This document shows, one piece after another, positions 24,108-32,349 of a stretch of 40,944 nucleotides of DNA (the stretch's first letter is position 1; every line of letters begins with the position of its first letter). The stretch spans positions 1 to 40,944 of the forward strand of contig JASJDQ010000009.1 in the NCBI GenBank assembly GCA_030065075.1. Direction: 5' to 3'. The notes under the pieces are model-generated. The model worked only from the letters and a program-made list of their open reading frames with translations. It made no database searches and was not told the DNA's origin. This DNA comes from Paracoccaceae bacterium. GTDB taxonomy: Bacteria > Pseudomonadota > Alphaproteobacteria > Rhodobacterales > Rhodobacteraceae. The translations under genes and the position numbers were made by a program.

Positions 24108-24643
24108 CCGGACGCTTGATCGGCATCGTTGGGCCATCTGGTGTTGGCAAGGACACGCTAATCGCGGCGCTTGCCGAAACGATTCCTGATTTCTCTATCG
24201 TTCGCCGCGTCATCACGCGTGCGCCGGAAATGGGCGGCGAGGACTTCGAAGCGGTGAGCGAAGAAGAGTTCGAAAGGCGGCGTTCTGCCGGGGCCTTTTG
24301 CATCCACTGGCGCGCACATGGGTTGTCCTACGGCATCCCTGACGAAGTGCGTCTGCGGGTCGGCAAGGGCGAGCAATTGCTCGTCAACCTCTCACGCGGT
24401 GTGCTGGAAGAGGTCGCGGCCAAGTTTCCTCAGTTCGCCGTATTGAACGTGACCGCAAGCGCCGAGGTGCTGGCCGCGCGACTGGCAGAACGGGGCCGTG
24501 AGACGCCGGAAGAGATCGAGGCGCGGCTGGTGCGTTCAAGCGATTTACCCGAGGGGCTGCTCATCGTGACCATCGAGAACGACGGCCCCATCGAAGAGAC
24601 GGTCGAAGCGGCATTAAGTCTGCTTCAACCGGTGAGGGCGTAG
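24104..24643 (+). CDS. phnN: Ribose 1,5-bisphosphate phosphokinase PhnN
   Basis: A 179-residue P-loop kinase related to guanylate kinases, with GPSGVGKDTL at 10-19 and RRVITRAPEMGGEDFEAVSEEEFE, the nucleotide and substrate region. It phosphorylates ribose 1,5-bisphosphate to PRPP, the last step by which the C-P lyase ribose moiety is recycled. Its 3' end overlaps the 3' end of the opposite-strand DUF1045 gene by 19 bases. The enzyme producing its substrate, PhnP, is not encoded in the window. Confidence 0.94.
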   Translation: MTGRLIGIVGPSGVGKDTLIAALAETIPDFSIVRRVITRAPEMGGEDFEAVSEEEFERRRSAGAFCIHWRAHGLSYGIPDEVRLRVGKGEQLLVNLSRGVLEEVAAKFPQFAVLNVTASAEVLAARLAERGRETPEEIEARLVRSSDLPEGLLIVTIENDGPIEETVEAALSLLQPVRA

Positions 24644-25299
24644 CGGTGGATTTCCTGGAACCGACCATCCGAGCGTTCGCCCACCAGCGCGACCGAGGCA
24701 ATGTGGAACGGTCTGGGCAGTGCTGGCAGGTGCTGAAGCGCCGCAGATTTGGCAATTGCCAATTGTTCTTCGTCCAACTGACCGGTGAGCGTCAGGTGAA
24801 AACGAAACTCGTCCGCGACGTAAGGGTAACCCCATTGCCGCAGCAATGCGTGCTGCCTTTGGGTCAGGCCGGCGGCGCGGCGCCGCTCCAGTTCTGCAGT
24901 GTCCGCGGGCCGACGAAAATCGTCGAAGGCCCGGACGCAATCGAAGGCGAACTGTGCCAGCCGCTCGACCGGTCCGTCGGGCACAAGTGCCAGAAAATGG
25001 CCGATGACGGCCGGAGAAAGACCTTCGAGGGCAATCGGAGGTCTAAGCGCGGCAAACCCCGCAACCGCGTTGCGAAGCGAGGTTTCGTCCTTGCCGTCGC
25101 TCAGGACGAAAGGCGGTTTCAATGTCCCGTGAAAGCCGTATCTTCGGGGCGTGCTGGTGAAGACCTCGATGTCGTTCACGGCGAGTTGCGGCACCGCCTT
25201 GCCGGTTCGAACGTCCCATCCAAGCCAGGCGGCCCCGAAGTCCGCGAGGCCCTTGTCGTCCGGAAGATAGTAGATCGCGTAGCGTTGGAAGCTTGACAT
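24625..25299 (-). CDS. DUF1045 phosphonate-cluster protein (2H phosphoesterase-like)
   Basis: A 224-residue protein of the DUF1045 family, often found in C-P lyase clusters. Two HxTL motifs, GFHGTLKPPF (His57) and RFHLTLTG (His168), are the pattern of 2H phosphoesterases that act on cyclic phosphates. With PhnP missing, it is a candidate for opening the 5-phosphoribosyl 1,2-cyclic phosphate made by PhnJ; this is inference. It faces against the operon, overlapping phnN by 19 bases at its end, and its ATG (25297-25299) shares bases with a possible phnM ATG at 25298. Confidence 0.88.
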   Translation of the reverse strand: MSSFQRYAIYYLPDDKGLADFGAAWLGWDVRTGKAVPQLAVNDIEVFTSTPRRYGFHGTLKPPFVLSDGKDETSLRNAVAGFAALRPPIALEGLSPAVIGHFLALVPDGPVERLAQFAFDCVRAFDDFRRPADTAELERRRAAGLTQRQHALLRQWGYPYVADEFRFHLTLTGQLDEEQLAIAKSAALQHLPALPRPFHIASVALVGERSDGRFQEIHRYALTG

Positions 25300-26488
25300 G
25301 AACACCCTCACAATGCCGCCTGTGACAGAACAGCATGACAGCCCCATGACAGAAGAGATTTGCCTTGCCAACGCCCGCCTTGTGTTGCCGGACCGTGTCC
25401 TTCGCGGTGCGCTTCACATTGCGGGTGGCACAATCGCGGGGATCGACGAGGGCGACGCGGTCCCCTTGGGCGCCGTCGATTGCGCGGGCGATCTGTTGCT
25501 GCCCGGGCTGGTCGAATTGCATACGGATAATCTGGAGCGTCACCTGGAGCCGAGGCCAAATGCGAAGATGCCGCACAACACCGCGATCCTCGCGCATGAC
25601 GGCGAGCTTGCGTCGACGGGCATCACAACGGTGTTCGATGCGCTTCGGACCGGTTCGATGAACAGAGGGCGCTTCGAGGGGCGGCGCTATGCCCGCGCCG
25701 TTGCCAGCGAGATCCTTGCGTTGCGCGATGCGGGCGCGTTGCGCGTCCGGCACATGATCCACCTGCGGGCCGAAATCTGTTCGGAGACGCTGATCGAGGA
25801 ATTGGCCGAATTCGGGCCGGAAGATCGGGTGCGGCTCGTGAGCGTGATGAACCACACGCCGGGGCAGCGGCAGTTCCGCGATCTGGAACAGCTGAAGGTC
25901 TACTATAAAGGCAGGCACGGATTTTCCGACGCCGAATTCCTGGAGGTCGTGGCGCTGCGCACAGAGGTGGGGAACCGCATGCGCGCAGCTCACGAAACCG
26001 CCGCCGTCGCCGAGGCGGCGCGCTTTGGCGCGGCGCTGGCCAGCCATGACGATACCACTATCAACCATGTGACGGACTCCTACGGCAAAGGCATCCGCCT
26101 GGCGGAATTCCCGACGACCTTCGAGGCGGCAGAAGCGTGCAAACAAGCGGGTATTGCGGTCATCATGGGCGCGCCCAACCTGATCCGGGGCGGATCGCAT
26201 TCTGGCAATGTCTCGGCCGCTGAACTGGCGGAAGCCGGGCTTCTGGACATTGTCTCTTCGGACTATGCGCCGGCACTTCTGATGGCCTCGGCCTTCCGGC
26301 TGGCGGAGATCTGGGGGGACCTGCCGCGCGCCATCCGTACGGTGTCAATGTCACCGGCGGATGCCACCGGGCTTACCGACCGCGGCCGGATCGCGCCGGG
26401 CGCGTTGGCTGATCTGGTGCGGGTTTCGCAGATAGGCGAGACACCCGTAGTGCGTGCCGTCTGGCGGGGTGGCACGCGCGTTGGCTAG
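25298..26488 (+). CDS. phnM: C-P lyase pathway triphosphate hydrolase PhnM
   Basis: An amidohydrolase-superfamily metalloenzyme releasing diphosphate from 5-triphosphoribosyl 1-phosphonate. ELHTDNLERHLEPRP near residue 73 is the metal-binding entry motif, with ILAHDGELASTGITT, VMNHTPGQ, LASHDDTT and SSDYAP further on. The start is unsure: the ATG at 25298 has GGAAG 6 bases upstream but collides with the DUF1045 start; the ATG at 25346 (MTEEICLANARLVLPD) fits the E. coli N-terminus best and gives 380 residues. It is the last phn gene on this strand. Confidence 0.94.
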   Translation: MNTLTMPPVTEQHDSPMTEEICLANARLVLPDRVLRGALHIAGGTIAGIDEGDAVPLGAVDCAGDLLLPGLVELHTDNLERHLEPRPNAKMPHNTAILAHDGELASTGITTVFDALRTGSMNRGRFEGRRYARAVASEILALRDAGALRVRHMIHLRAEICSETLIEELAEFGPEDRVRLVSVMNHTPGQRQFRDLEQLKVYYKGRHGFSDAEFLEVVALRTEVGNRMRAAHETAAVAEAARFGAALASHDDTTINHVTDSYGKGIRLAEFPTTFEAAEACKQAGIAVIMGAPNLIRGGSHSGNVSAAELAEAGLLDIVSSDYAPALLMASAFRLAEIWGDLPRAIRTVSMSPADATGLTDRGRIAPGALADLVRVSQIGETPVVRAVWRGGTRVG

Positions 26489-26547
26489 GCGGTTGCGCCC
26501 GCGTCTTGGTTCTGGCCTTAGTGGAGCCGGACAAAAAGGGTTGTGCC

Positions 26548-27627
26548 ATGACTTTACCTTCCACAATGCAGGCCATGGTGACCATGGGTCACGGCGGTTA
26601 CGATCAATTGGTTTGGCACACCGATTGGCCGCGCCCCGATCCGCGCCCGGGCGAGGTTCTGATCCGGGTCCGCGCCTGCGGTTTGAACAACACCGACATC
26701 AACACGCGTGAGGGTTGGTATTCCAAGGCAGTGACGGGCGCCACGGGCGCAGCGAGCGGTGCGCCGGCGAAGGAAGACCCGTCATGGGGCGGGGCGCCGA
26801 TCCAATTCCCGCGCATTCAGGGCGCCGATGCAGTGGGCGAGATCGTGGCTGTGGGCGCTGGGGTGTCGCTGGACCGGATCGGGCAACGGGTGATCACGGA
26901 CAATTGGCTGCGTGACCCGGAGGCGCCGGAGGACAAGGAGAAGACCGGCTATTTCGGCTCGGAGCGTGATGGGGGTTTCGCAGAATACGCCGCGTTGTCG
27001 TCCGAGAACGCGGTGCGCATTCGGTCGGTTCTGAGCGACGCCGAATTGGCGACGTTTTCGTGCTCTTACTCCACAGCCGAGGGCATGCTGACACGAGCCA
27101 GTGTTGGTGCAAACGATACGGTGCTGGTGCCCGGCGCGTCTGGTGGCGTTGGCGGTGCGCTGGTCCAGCTTGCCAAACTTCGGGGCGCACGCGTGATCGC
27201 CATGGCGTCCGAGGCCAAGCAGGCTGCCGTCGCAGAACTGGGTCCCGACCTGATCCTGCCGCGACACCCTGAGAACCTGCGCGCCGCGCTTGGGGCCGAA
27301 CGCGTCAGCGTGGTGGCTGACGTGGTGGGCGGCCCGATATGGCCGGAATTGATCGACTGCCTGGTGCGGGGTGGGCGATATACGTGCTCGGGTGCGATTG
27401 CCGGGCCGATGGTCGAGTTGGACCTGAGGACGTTTTACTTGCGAGACCTGACCTTCACCGGATCGACGGTGATTGCTCCAGAGGTCATGACCAACCTAGT
27501 CCGTTACATCGAGGCAGGTCAGGTGCGCCCGCTTCTGGCAGCGACCTATCCGCTGAAAGACCTCGCCGAGGCGCAACGGGCCTTCGCGGCAAAGATGCAC
27601 GCCGGGAACATCGTTGTACTGCCTTGA
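26548..27627 (+). CDS. Zinc-independent MDR alcohol dehydrogenase / quinone oxidoreductase-like protein
   Basis: A 359-residue medium-chain dehydrogenase. The N-terminal GroES-like part has ACGLNNTDINTREGWY, lacking the catalytic zinc cysteine, and the GHE motif is replaced by QGADAVG, so it belongs to the zinc-free quinone-oxidoreductase type. The Rossmann motif VPGASGGVGGALVQLAK is near residue 197. The start at 26548 has AAGG 8 bases upstream; another ATG is 6 codons later. It begins 59 bases after phnM on the same strand and could be co-transcribed, but no phosphonate role is established. Confidence 0.88.
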   Translation: MTLPSTMQAMVTMGHGGYDQLVWHTDWPRPDPRPGEVLIRVRACGLNNTDINTREGWYSKAVTGATGAASGAPAKEDPSWGGAPIQFPRIQGADAVGEIVAVGAGVSLDRIGQRVITDNWLRDPEAPEDKEKTGYFGSERDGGFAEYAALSSENAVRIRSVLSDAELATFSCSYSTAEGMLTRASVGANDTVLVPGASGGVGGALVQLAKLRGARVIAMASEAKQAAVAELGPDLILPRHPENLRAALGAERVSVVADVVGGPIWPELIDCLVRGGRYTCSGAIAGPMVELDLRTFYLRDLTFTGSTVIAPEVMTNLVRYIEAGQVRPLLAATYPLKDLAEAQRAFAAKMHAGNIVVLP

Positions 27628-27804
27628 GCCATTCACTTGCGTTGCCAGCGAGTTAACGACCGGTAACGAAAAAACGCCGCCTCCACCCTCCCAAATTTTT
27701 TCGAGGAGTTGGTGAAGATTCGGATAATATGCATCCGGTTAGGCGATAGAACCTGGGAACTGGGACCGTCTGTCTCGACAACTGTCGGACGGTGTGCGGT
27801 CTTT

Positions 27805-29121
27805 TCAGTCGACACTCAGTCCTGACGGGACGCTGTCCGGTCGGCCCAAGGGGCGCGTCAGCGCGGTTTCACCGGTGAGGCTTTCGAGGAAAGCGACGAT
27901 GGCCGCGATTTCGGGGTCGGACAGGGAAACTGGTTGGATATCGACGGCCCGTTTCTGGCGCTTCATTTCGCGGCGGTCCGCCTGAACGATGAAATCGACA
28001 TGCTCGAGCCACGGGGCGGATGGCAGGCGTGCGTGCTCTTTCGTCCACATCCGGCGTTCCCCCTCGGGGTCGAGGTGATGACGGACGATGCCGTCCAGTG
28101 TCGGGTATGCACCGTTGTGGCCGTAGGGCGCCGTGAGCGCAACATTTCTAAGCATGGGCGTGCGGAACCGATAGGCGTCTTCGAGCCGGTCACTTTCACC
28201 CATACGCCCAACATCGCGAGGCTGTGGATCGAAGCGCCGCGTTTTGCCGGGGCCGAAAGCCGGAAGGGCGAGCGCATGGAAGGACTGATCAGACAAGAGC
28301 GGACCAGAGTGGCAGGCGGCACACTTCGCCTTGCCATAAAACAGCGTCATGCCTTCGAGCGCGTCGGGTGACAGCGCCGATGTGTTGCCTGACAGATAGC
28401 GATCAAACGGGCTGTCGTGGTTCTGCCATTCGGTACCCATGAAGGCGGCTAGCGCATTGGCGATATCGACGATCGTGACATCCTCTGGTGTTTCAATGTG
28501 ATCGAAGGCCTGAACGAACAGCGCGCCGTATTCCGGGATGATGCGCACGCGCTTTGCGATGATGGGCCAGGCGTTGTCGATCCGGTCGTTGACCGCGCCC
28601 GAGACCTCGTTTTCCTCTGGGTCACCCGCCATTTCGAACCGCGCCGTGATGGGGAAAAGCGCCTGAGCGGCAAGGATCGTTTCCAGCCCTTGGGGCAGCC
28701 ACTCTTCGGCAGGCGAGTTGAAACCGTTGCCGTAGAGGTCCGATGTCTCCAAACGGCCATCGTGAAAGAGGACACTGACTTCTTTTGCGCCGAGGTTCCA
28801 AAGCGCGGGAGCATTGCGCGGGATGCGCTTGCGGATGCGATCTGCCGGGCTTTGGCTGACGCGCTTTGGGCCAAGGCCTTCGCCGCCTTCGCCGATGCCA
28901 AGCGACAAGCCGTCCGTCCCGCCATGGTCGTGGTGGTGGCAAGTGCCACACGAGATATTTCTGTTGCCGGACAGGATCTTGTCATAAAACAGAAGCTGGC
29001 CGAGCTTGGCTTGGTCGGGATCGAATTGAATGAAATCCGCATCGACAAGCGGGCGGGGCAGGTCCTCTGCCGCCGCGGGCAAGGCAAGGCAAAGGGCCAT
29101 GATATGCAAACACCATTTCAC
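27805..29121 (-). CDS. Di-haem cytochrome c peroxidase / MauG family protein
   Basis: A 438-residue periplasmic protein with two c-type haem sites: CGTCH (Cys58-Cys61-His62) and CAACH (Cys267-Cys270-His271). The segments LGQLLFYDKILSGNRNISCGTCHHHDHGGTDG and TPMLRNVALTAPYGHNGAYPTLDGIV are typical of the bacterial peroxidase/MauG family. The N-terminus VKWCLHIMALCLALPAAAED is a signal peptide if GTG at 29121 is the start; an ATG at 29100 would lack the basic residue. The GTG start overlaps the divergent Sel1 gene by 18 bases. Function may be hydrogen peroxide reduction or oxidation of another protein. Confidence 0.88.
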   Translation of the reverse strand: MKWCLHIMALCLALPAAAEDLPRPLVDADFIQFDPDQAKLGQLLFYDKILSGNRNISCGTCHHHDHGGTDGLSLGIGEGGEGLGPKRVSQSPADRIRKRIPRNAPALWNLGAKEVSVLFHDGRLETSDLYGNGFNSPAEEWLPQGLETILAAQALFPITARFEMAGDPEENEVSGAVNDRIDNAWPIIAKRVRIIPEYGALFVQAFDHIETPEDVTIVDIANALAAFMGTEWQNHDSPFDRYLSGNTSALSPDALEGMTLFYGKAKCAACHSGPLLSDQSFHALALPAFGPGKTRRFDPQPRDVGRMGESDRLEDAYRFRTPMLRNVALTAPYGHNGAYPTLDGIVRHHLDPEGERRMWTKEHARLPSAPWLEHVDFIVQADRREMKRQKRAVDIQPVSLSDPEIAAIVAFLESLTGETALTRPLGRPDSVPSGLSVD

Positions 29122-29589
29122 GCGTTCATCTTGGCCGTTCTGACGGCGCTCGCAACCCCCGTCTTGGCGGAAATCGAAGAGGCGCGGGACCTGATGGAGG
29201 CGGGCCGTTTTGCCGAGGCGCGAGAGGCTTTGCTTCCAGCCGCGCGGTCCGGCAATGCGGATGCTGAAGAATTGATCGGCGTCATGTACGCCATGGGACT
29301 GGGCGTCGAGAAGGATCCGGAGCGCGCCTTTGAGTGGTACTTGCGATCTTCGATGAAGGGGCACCCGGGTGCGCAGTCCGGGCTTGGGTGGTACTATGAG
29401 CTTGGCATCGGTCTCCCTGCGCCGGATTTGGTGCGAGCGTATTTGTGGTACGGGTTATCCTCGATCGGGGGGGACCCGGACGCGGTGGATTCGCTTGAGG
29501 AACTGACCCGGCGGATGAGCGCAGAGGAGATCGCGCGCGCGCAGGTTCTCATAGACGACTACAAGCCCTGGATGTATCCGTTTCGCTAG
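29104..29589 (+). CDS. Periplasmic Sel1/TPR-repeat protein
   Basis: A 161-residue exported protein. MQTPFHAFILAVLTALATPVLA is a signal peptide with likely cleavage after VLA. Sel1-type repeats follow: AEELIGVMYAMGLGVEKDPERAFEWYLRSS, then AQSGLGWYYELGIGLPAPDLVRAYLWYGLSS. Such proteins act as binding scaffolds. The ATG at 29104 has AAAGG 8 bases upstream. Its start overlaps the divergent peroxidase start and its stop overlaps the convergent FkbM stop in CTAG. An open frame extends far upstream but is antisense to the peroxidase gene. Confidence 0.83.
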   Translation: MQTPFHAFILAVLTALATPVLAEIEEARDLMEAGRFAEAREALLPAARSGNADAEELIGVMYAMGLGVEKDPERAFEWYLRSSMKGHPGAQSGLGWYYELGIGLPAPDLVRAYLWYGLSSIGGDPDAVDSLEELTRRMSAEEIARAQVLIDDYKPWMYPFR

Positions 29590-30485
29590 GCTGTGCAGGC
29601 GCGGGGGTGCACGTAGTCGGACGGCAGCAGATCGACGTAACGATCAATGTCTGGCCTCGTGATCACGTCGCGGTCTGCAAGCTGATCCATCGCCAAAAGC
29701 GCGACGTCTGGGCTGTGGAAGACAGCGTCGGCCAGGATCGCCAGGTGCTTCAGGCGTTCGCTTTTCATGTCGTCCAAGGCGACCAGGTTTCTCAGAAAGA
29801 CAGCATCGCCATCGACGGCCTGGGACTTGTTTCGCCTGGGCCGAAGGGCGGACGACGCTTCGCCGCCGACCATATAAGACTTCAGGAAGAGGAATTTATG
29901 GAATGCGAAGCCTTGGGCTGAAAGCTCCCGCATCTGGGCATCGAGAAGCGGCTGGCCTTCGTAAAGCGGGATCATGGCCACTTCCGAGATGATCGCCAAG
30001 GCCGCGCGCAGCTTTTCCCGTGCATTCTGAAAGACCACAGTTTCGCTGCCTTGGACGTCGATCTTCAGAAGGTCAAATTCGGGGAGTTCTGTGATGTCAT
30101 CCAGCCGCTGTGTCTGGATGGTTTGCACTTCTGTCACGCGCATCTGGTTGGGCCAGCGGCCCATGAGCTTGATGAAATCGGCATTCGGACGGAGTAGCGA
30201 GGTGAAGCCGTCACCTTTGCAGATATGGAGGGATTCAGTGTCTCCGCTGCCGATTGCAAAGGGCAGATATGTTTCATCATCCCGGGCTTCCGCCGTCAGT
30301 TTCCAGTATGCGTCCTCTTGCGGTTCAAACCCCCAAATCTCGCACAGGCCCATCTCGCGAAGAGTGGCGTAGGGCGGGACGTCCAACGGGTTCGCGCCAA
30401 CGTCGACAATGCGGGTCAAGCGCTCGGGTTCCAACAGGTCGTGAACGGCGGCGGCACGTTCGGAGTTTGTCGGTGGATCAAGCAT
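29586..30485 (-). CDS. FkbM-family methyltransferase
   Basis: A 299-residue SAM-dependent methyltransferase of the FkbM type. Motif I is RIVDVGANPLDVPPY (about 26-40), FEPQ follows at the end of the second strand, and FDLLKIDVQGSE is the characteristic FkbM segment near residue 163. Members methylate hydroxyls of sugars or lipids. The start at 30485 is preceded by GAAGACGGA. The stop shares CTAG with the Sel1 gene. No polysaccharide genes are near, so the substrate is unknown. Confidence 0.86.
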   Translation of the reverse strand: MLDPPTNSERAAAVHDLLEPERLTRIVDVGANPLDVPPYATLREMGLCEIWGFEPQEDAYWKLTAEARDDETYLPFAIGSGDTESLHICKGDGFTSLLRPNADFIKLMGRWPNQMRVTEVQTIQTQRLDDITELPEFDLLKIDVQGSETVVFQNAREKLRAALAIISEVAMIPLYEGQPLLDAQMRELSAQGFAFHKFLFLKSYMVGGEASSALRPRRNKSQAVDGDAVFLRNLVALDDMKSERLKHLAILADAVFHSPDVALLAMDQLADRDVITRPDIDRYVDLLPSDYVHPRACTA

Positions 30486-30521
30486 TCCGTCTTCGTGCCC
30501 TGTGTCCCCGGGAAGCAACAG

Positions 30522-30537
30522 CGGGGCGATAGCCCCG
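30522..30537 (-). repeat. Small GC-rich hairpin upstream of the FkbM gene
   Basis: CGGGGC-GATA-GCCCCG is a perfect 6-bp stem with a GATA tetraloop, in the FkbM leader region. Further GC-rich sequence GAGACCCCGCGGTTCT follows. It may be part of a dispersed element or a leader structure. Short and common, so low weight. Confidence 0.3.
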
Positions 30538-30656
30538 AGACCCCGCGGTTCTAAAAACGGAATGCTGAAGAATGGGTTAATCCGGTGCCGCCGTGTCTTG
30601 CGGCCGAGTCCGCGACCGAAGGAAAATATCGGTCAGCGTGGGAAAACGCATGCAGA

Positions 30657-30686
30657 GAGCGGCACCTCGCCAAGCGAGTGCCGCTC
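30657..30686 (-). terminator. Strong hairpin after the secreted unknown gene
   Basis: GAGCGGCACCTCGC pairs with GCGAGTGCCGCTC across a 3-base loop, with one bulged C. It begins 11 bases past the stop of the secreted-protein gene on the minus strand. The tail TCTGCATGCGTTTT has only a modest T content, but the stem is long. Likely terminator. Confidence 0.6.
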
Positions 30687-30697
30687 CATGCCGCTGC

Positions 30698-31459
30698 TCA
30701 AGGCAGAAACACGTCCCTGACGTAAACCGGGACATCCAGTATCGCGATGATTTCTTCTGACCCGTCCAAGACGGTCTCAAGGTCTGAAATGCCGTTGGTC
30801 AGGCTGTAGTCGCCGCTTGACGGCTTGCCGACCGCCTTGCTCATGACAAGGTCCACCATCTGCTCGTAGCGATAGATGCGCGAAAAGTCGGGGTCGGCGG
30901 CGGAGTGCGGAAACGACTCGCCCATGCTCCAACCCCTTTTCCCCTCCACGTAGTCCAGTCTGAAGACCAGCTCTTCACCGGCGGCGGAGGATATCCGCCA
31001 CTCGTCCGAGCTTTTGCGGGTGCCATCAGCCGATCCGACGAGTGACCGCGTGCGCGAGACCTCGGCAGCGACGTTGACGCTGTAAGGATTGCGTTCCGGG
31101 ACGGTCGTCAGAAGCCGAAGTACGTATAATCGCACTGCATCGTCCTTCTTGCCTAGCCCCACCAGAACGGCAGCACGGCGGTTCGGCGGATCCAGCGGCT
31201 TGCCGTCCGGGTCCATTTCAAGGATGCCATCGATCAGCACCATCAGCAGGTTTGAGCCTTTGAGCGGTCCGCTTGGGAAAGGAACGGAGGCCCAGCCTTC
31301 GGGCATCAAAGCTTCTATGCCGTCAGCATTGGCGTTCAGACCCACCAGGACACGCGCGTCGACATTGGAGCCGACAAGGGTTTCTGCCCGCGCCGAAACG
31401 GACGCGCCGACAAAAAACAGTGAAAGCACCAGCAGGCTGAAAACTGAGTTGGTTCGCAT
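30698..31459 (-). CDS. Secreted protein of unknown function
   Basis: A 253-residue protein with a clear signal peptide (MRTNSVFSLLVLSLFFVGASVSARA, cleavage after ARA). The mature part begins ETLVGSNVDARVLVGLNANADGIEALMPEGW and has SVPFPSGPLKGSNLLMVLIDGILEMDPDGKP, with mixed alpha/beta character and no catalytic motif or cysteine pair I can name. I do not recognise the family. The start has GGAG 9 bases upstream. A perfect FNR-type box lies 76 bases upstream of the ATG, so low-oxygen control is likely. GC content seems slightly lower than its neighbours. Confidence 0.75.
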   Translation of the reverse strand: MRTNSVFSLLVLSLFFVGASVSARAETLVGSNVDARVLVGLNANADGIEALMPEGWASVPFPSGPLKGSNLLMVLIDGILEMDPDGKPLDPPNRRAAVLVGLGKKDDAVRLYVLRLLTTVPERNPYSVNVAAEVSRTRSLVGSADGTRKSSDEWRISSAAGEELVFRLDYVEGKRGWSMGESFPHSAADPDFSRIYRYEQMVDLVMSKAVGKPSSGDYSLTNGISDLETVLDGSEEIIAILDVPVYVRDVFLP

Positions 31460-31534
31460 GACATCGCACTCCTTCTTGAAGGGGCGTGTTTTCGAGGCCC
31501 CATGCGGAGTATCAATCACACTGATTTCAACACG

Positions 31535-31548
31535 TTGATTTGCATCAA
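31535..31548 (-). promoter_or_regulatory. Perfect FNR/FnrL-type box
   Basis: TTGAT-TTGC-ATCAA is an exact match to the consensus TTGAT-N4-ATCAA. It lies in the only intergenic gap upstream of the secreted unknown gene and 76 bases from its ATG, a plausible distance for activation. The other flank is the 3' end of the dioxygenase gene, so the secreted gene is the only fitting target. Confidence 0.72.
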
Positions 31549-31567
31549 GTCGTTCCGAACGGCGCCC

Positions 31568-32260
31568 TCAGGCCGCCATCGCCGTTGCAAATCGCTTAAG
31601 TTCCCCGGTCTTAGGGTCGCGGATGGGTTCCGCCGAATACTGCGCGATATAGGCGCGGCGCGGGCGGTCGGTGGTGTTGGGGCCGGAGCGGTGGAGCGTG
31701 ATCGAGGAAAAGGCGACCACAGTGCCGGCGGTGCATTCCATTGGCAGGCCGGGATCGTCGCCGAAGTAGCCGTTCAGTTCGTTCGTGTCATCCTGCCATT
31801 CGTGCGGGTCGATCTGCGGGTTGGCGTCGATATCACGCGGCAGAAGGTAGACGCAGCCGTTCGCCTCGCTCGTATCGTCAAGGGCCATCCAAATGGTGAC
31901 ATATGGCGTGTGATCGAATCCCACATAGGCGCTGTCCTGGTGCCAGGCGAAGCTGGCGCCCTTGCCTGCGCCTTTGACGACGAATTGTTCGTTGAAAAGA
32001 TAGGGCTCGGCGCCAAGGCATTGGCGCGCGATGTCGGCCATGGTTTTTCCGAGGACGAAGGTCTTCAGCTCTGGGAAGTCACCGTGGCGGTGGCGAAGGA
32101 ACCGGCGGGCCTCGCCGAGGCCGATATTGTGGAGCCCCGCGCCGCCGTCCTTTGGCGGTTCTGCAAGCAGCGTATCGCAGGTCTGGCGCAGCATGGAGAG
32201 TTCGGCGTCGGACAAGCCGTTGGGCAAGACGGTGTAGCCGTCGCGGCGGTATTCGGACAT
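31568..32260 (-). CDS. Phytanoyl-CoA dioxygenase (PhyH) family protein
   Basis: A 230-residue Fe(II)/2-oxoglutarate oxygenase. The iron triad is His107 and Asp109 in FAWHQDSAY, and His190 in SSITLHRSG; Arg201-Arg202 in RPRRAYIAQYS is placed to bind 2-oxoglutarate. The fold and length match the PhyH/EctD superfamily, but the ectoine hydroxylase signature is not seen, so the substrate is unknown. Start at 32260 after GGGAGAGG. It follows the TRAP operon on the same strand beyond a strong terminator, so it may use its own promoter. Confidence 0.85.
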   Translation of the reverse strand: MSEYRRDGYTVLPNGLSDAELSMLRQTCDTLLAEPPKDGGAGLHNIGLGEARRFLRHRHGDFPELKTFVLGKTMADIARQCLGAEPYLFNEQFVVKGAGKGASFAWHQDSAYVGFDHTPYVTIWMALDDTSEANGCVYLLPRDIDANPQIDPHEWQDDTNELNGYFGDDPGLPMECTAGTVVAFSSITLHRSGPNTTDRPRRAYIAQYSAEPIRDPKTGELKRFATAMAA

Positions 32261-32349
32261 GTGCCTCTCCCTTTTCGGTTCGATTCTAGGGGGCCGGGCC
32301 GCGCAGACTTTCCGATTTTCGACCCCCGCGTCGGAAATGCGTCATGTGG

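Noticed and set aside
28498-29103. Open frame extending the Sel1 gene upstream
   Set aside because: It is antisense to the peroxidase gene; the signal peptide and ribosome binding site place the start at 29104.
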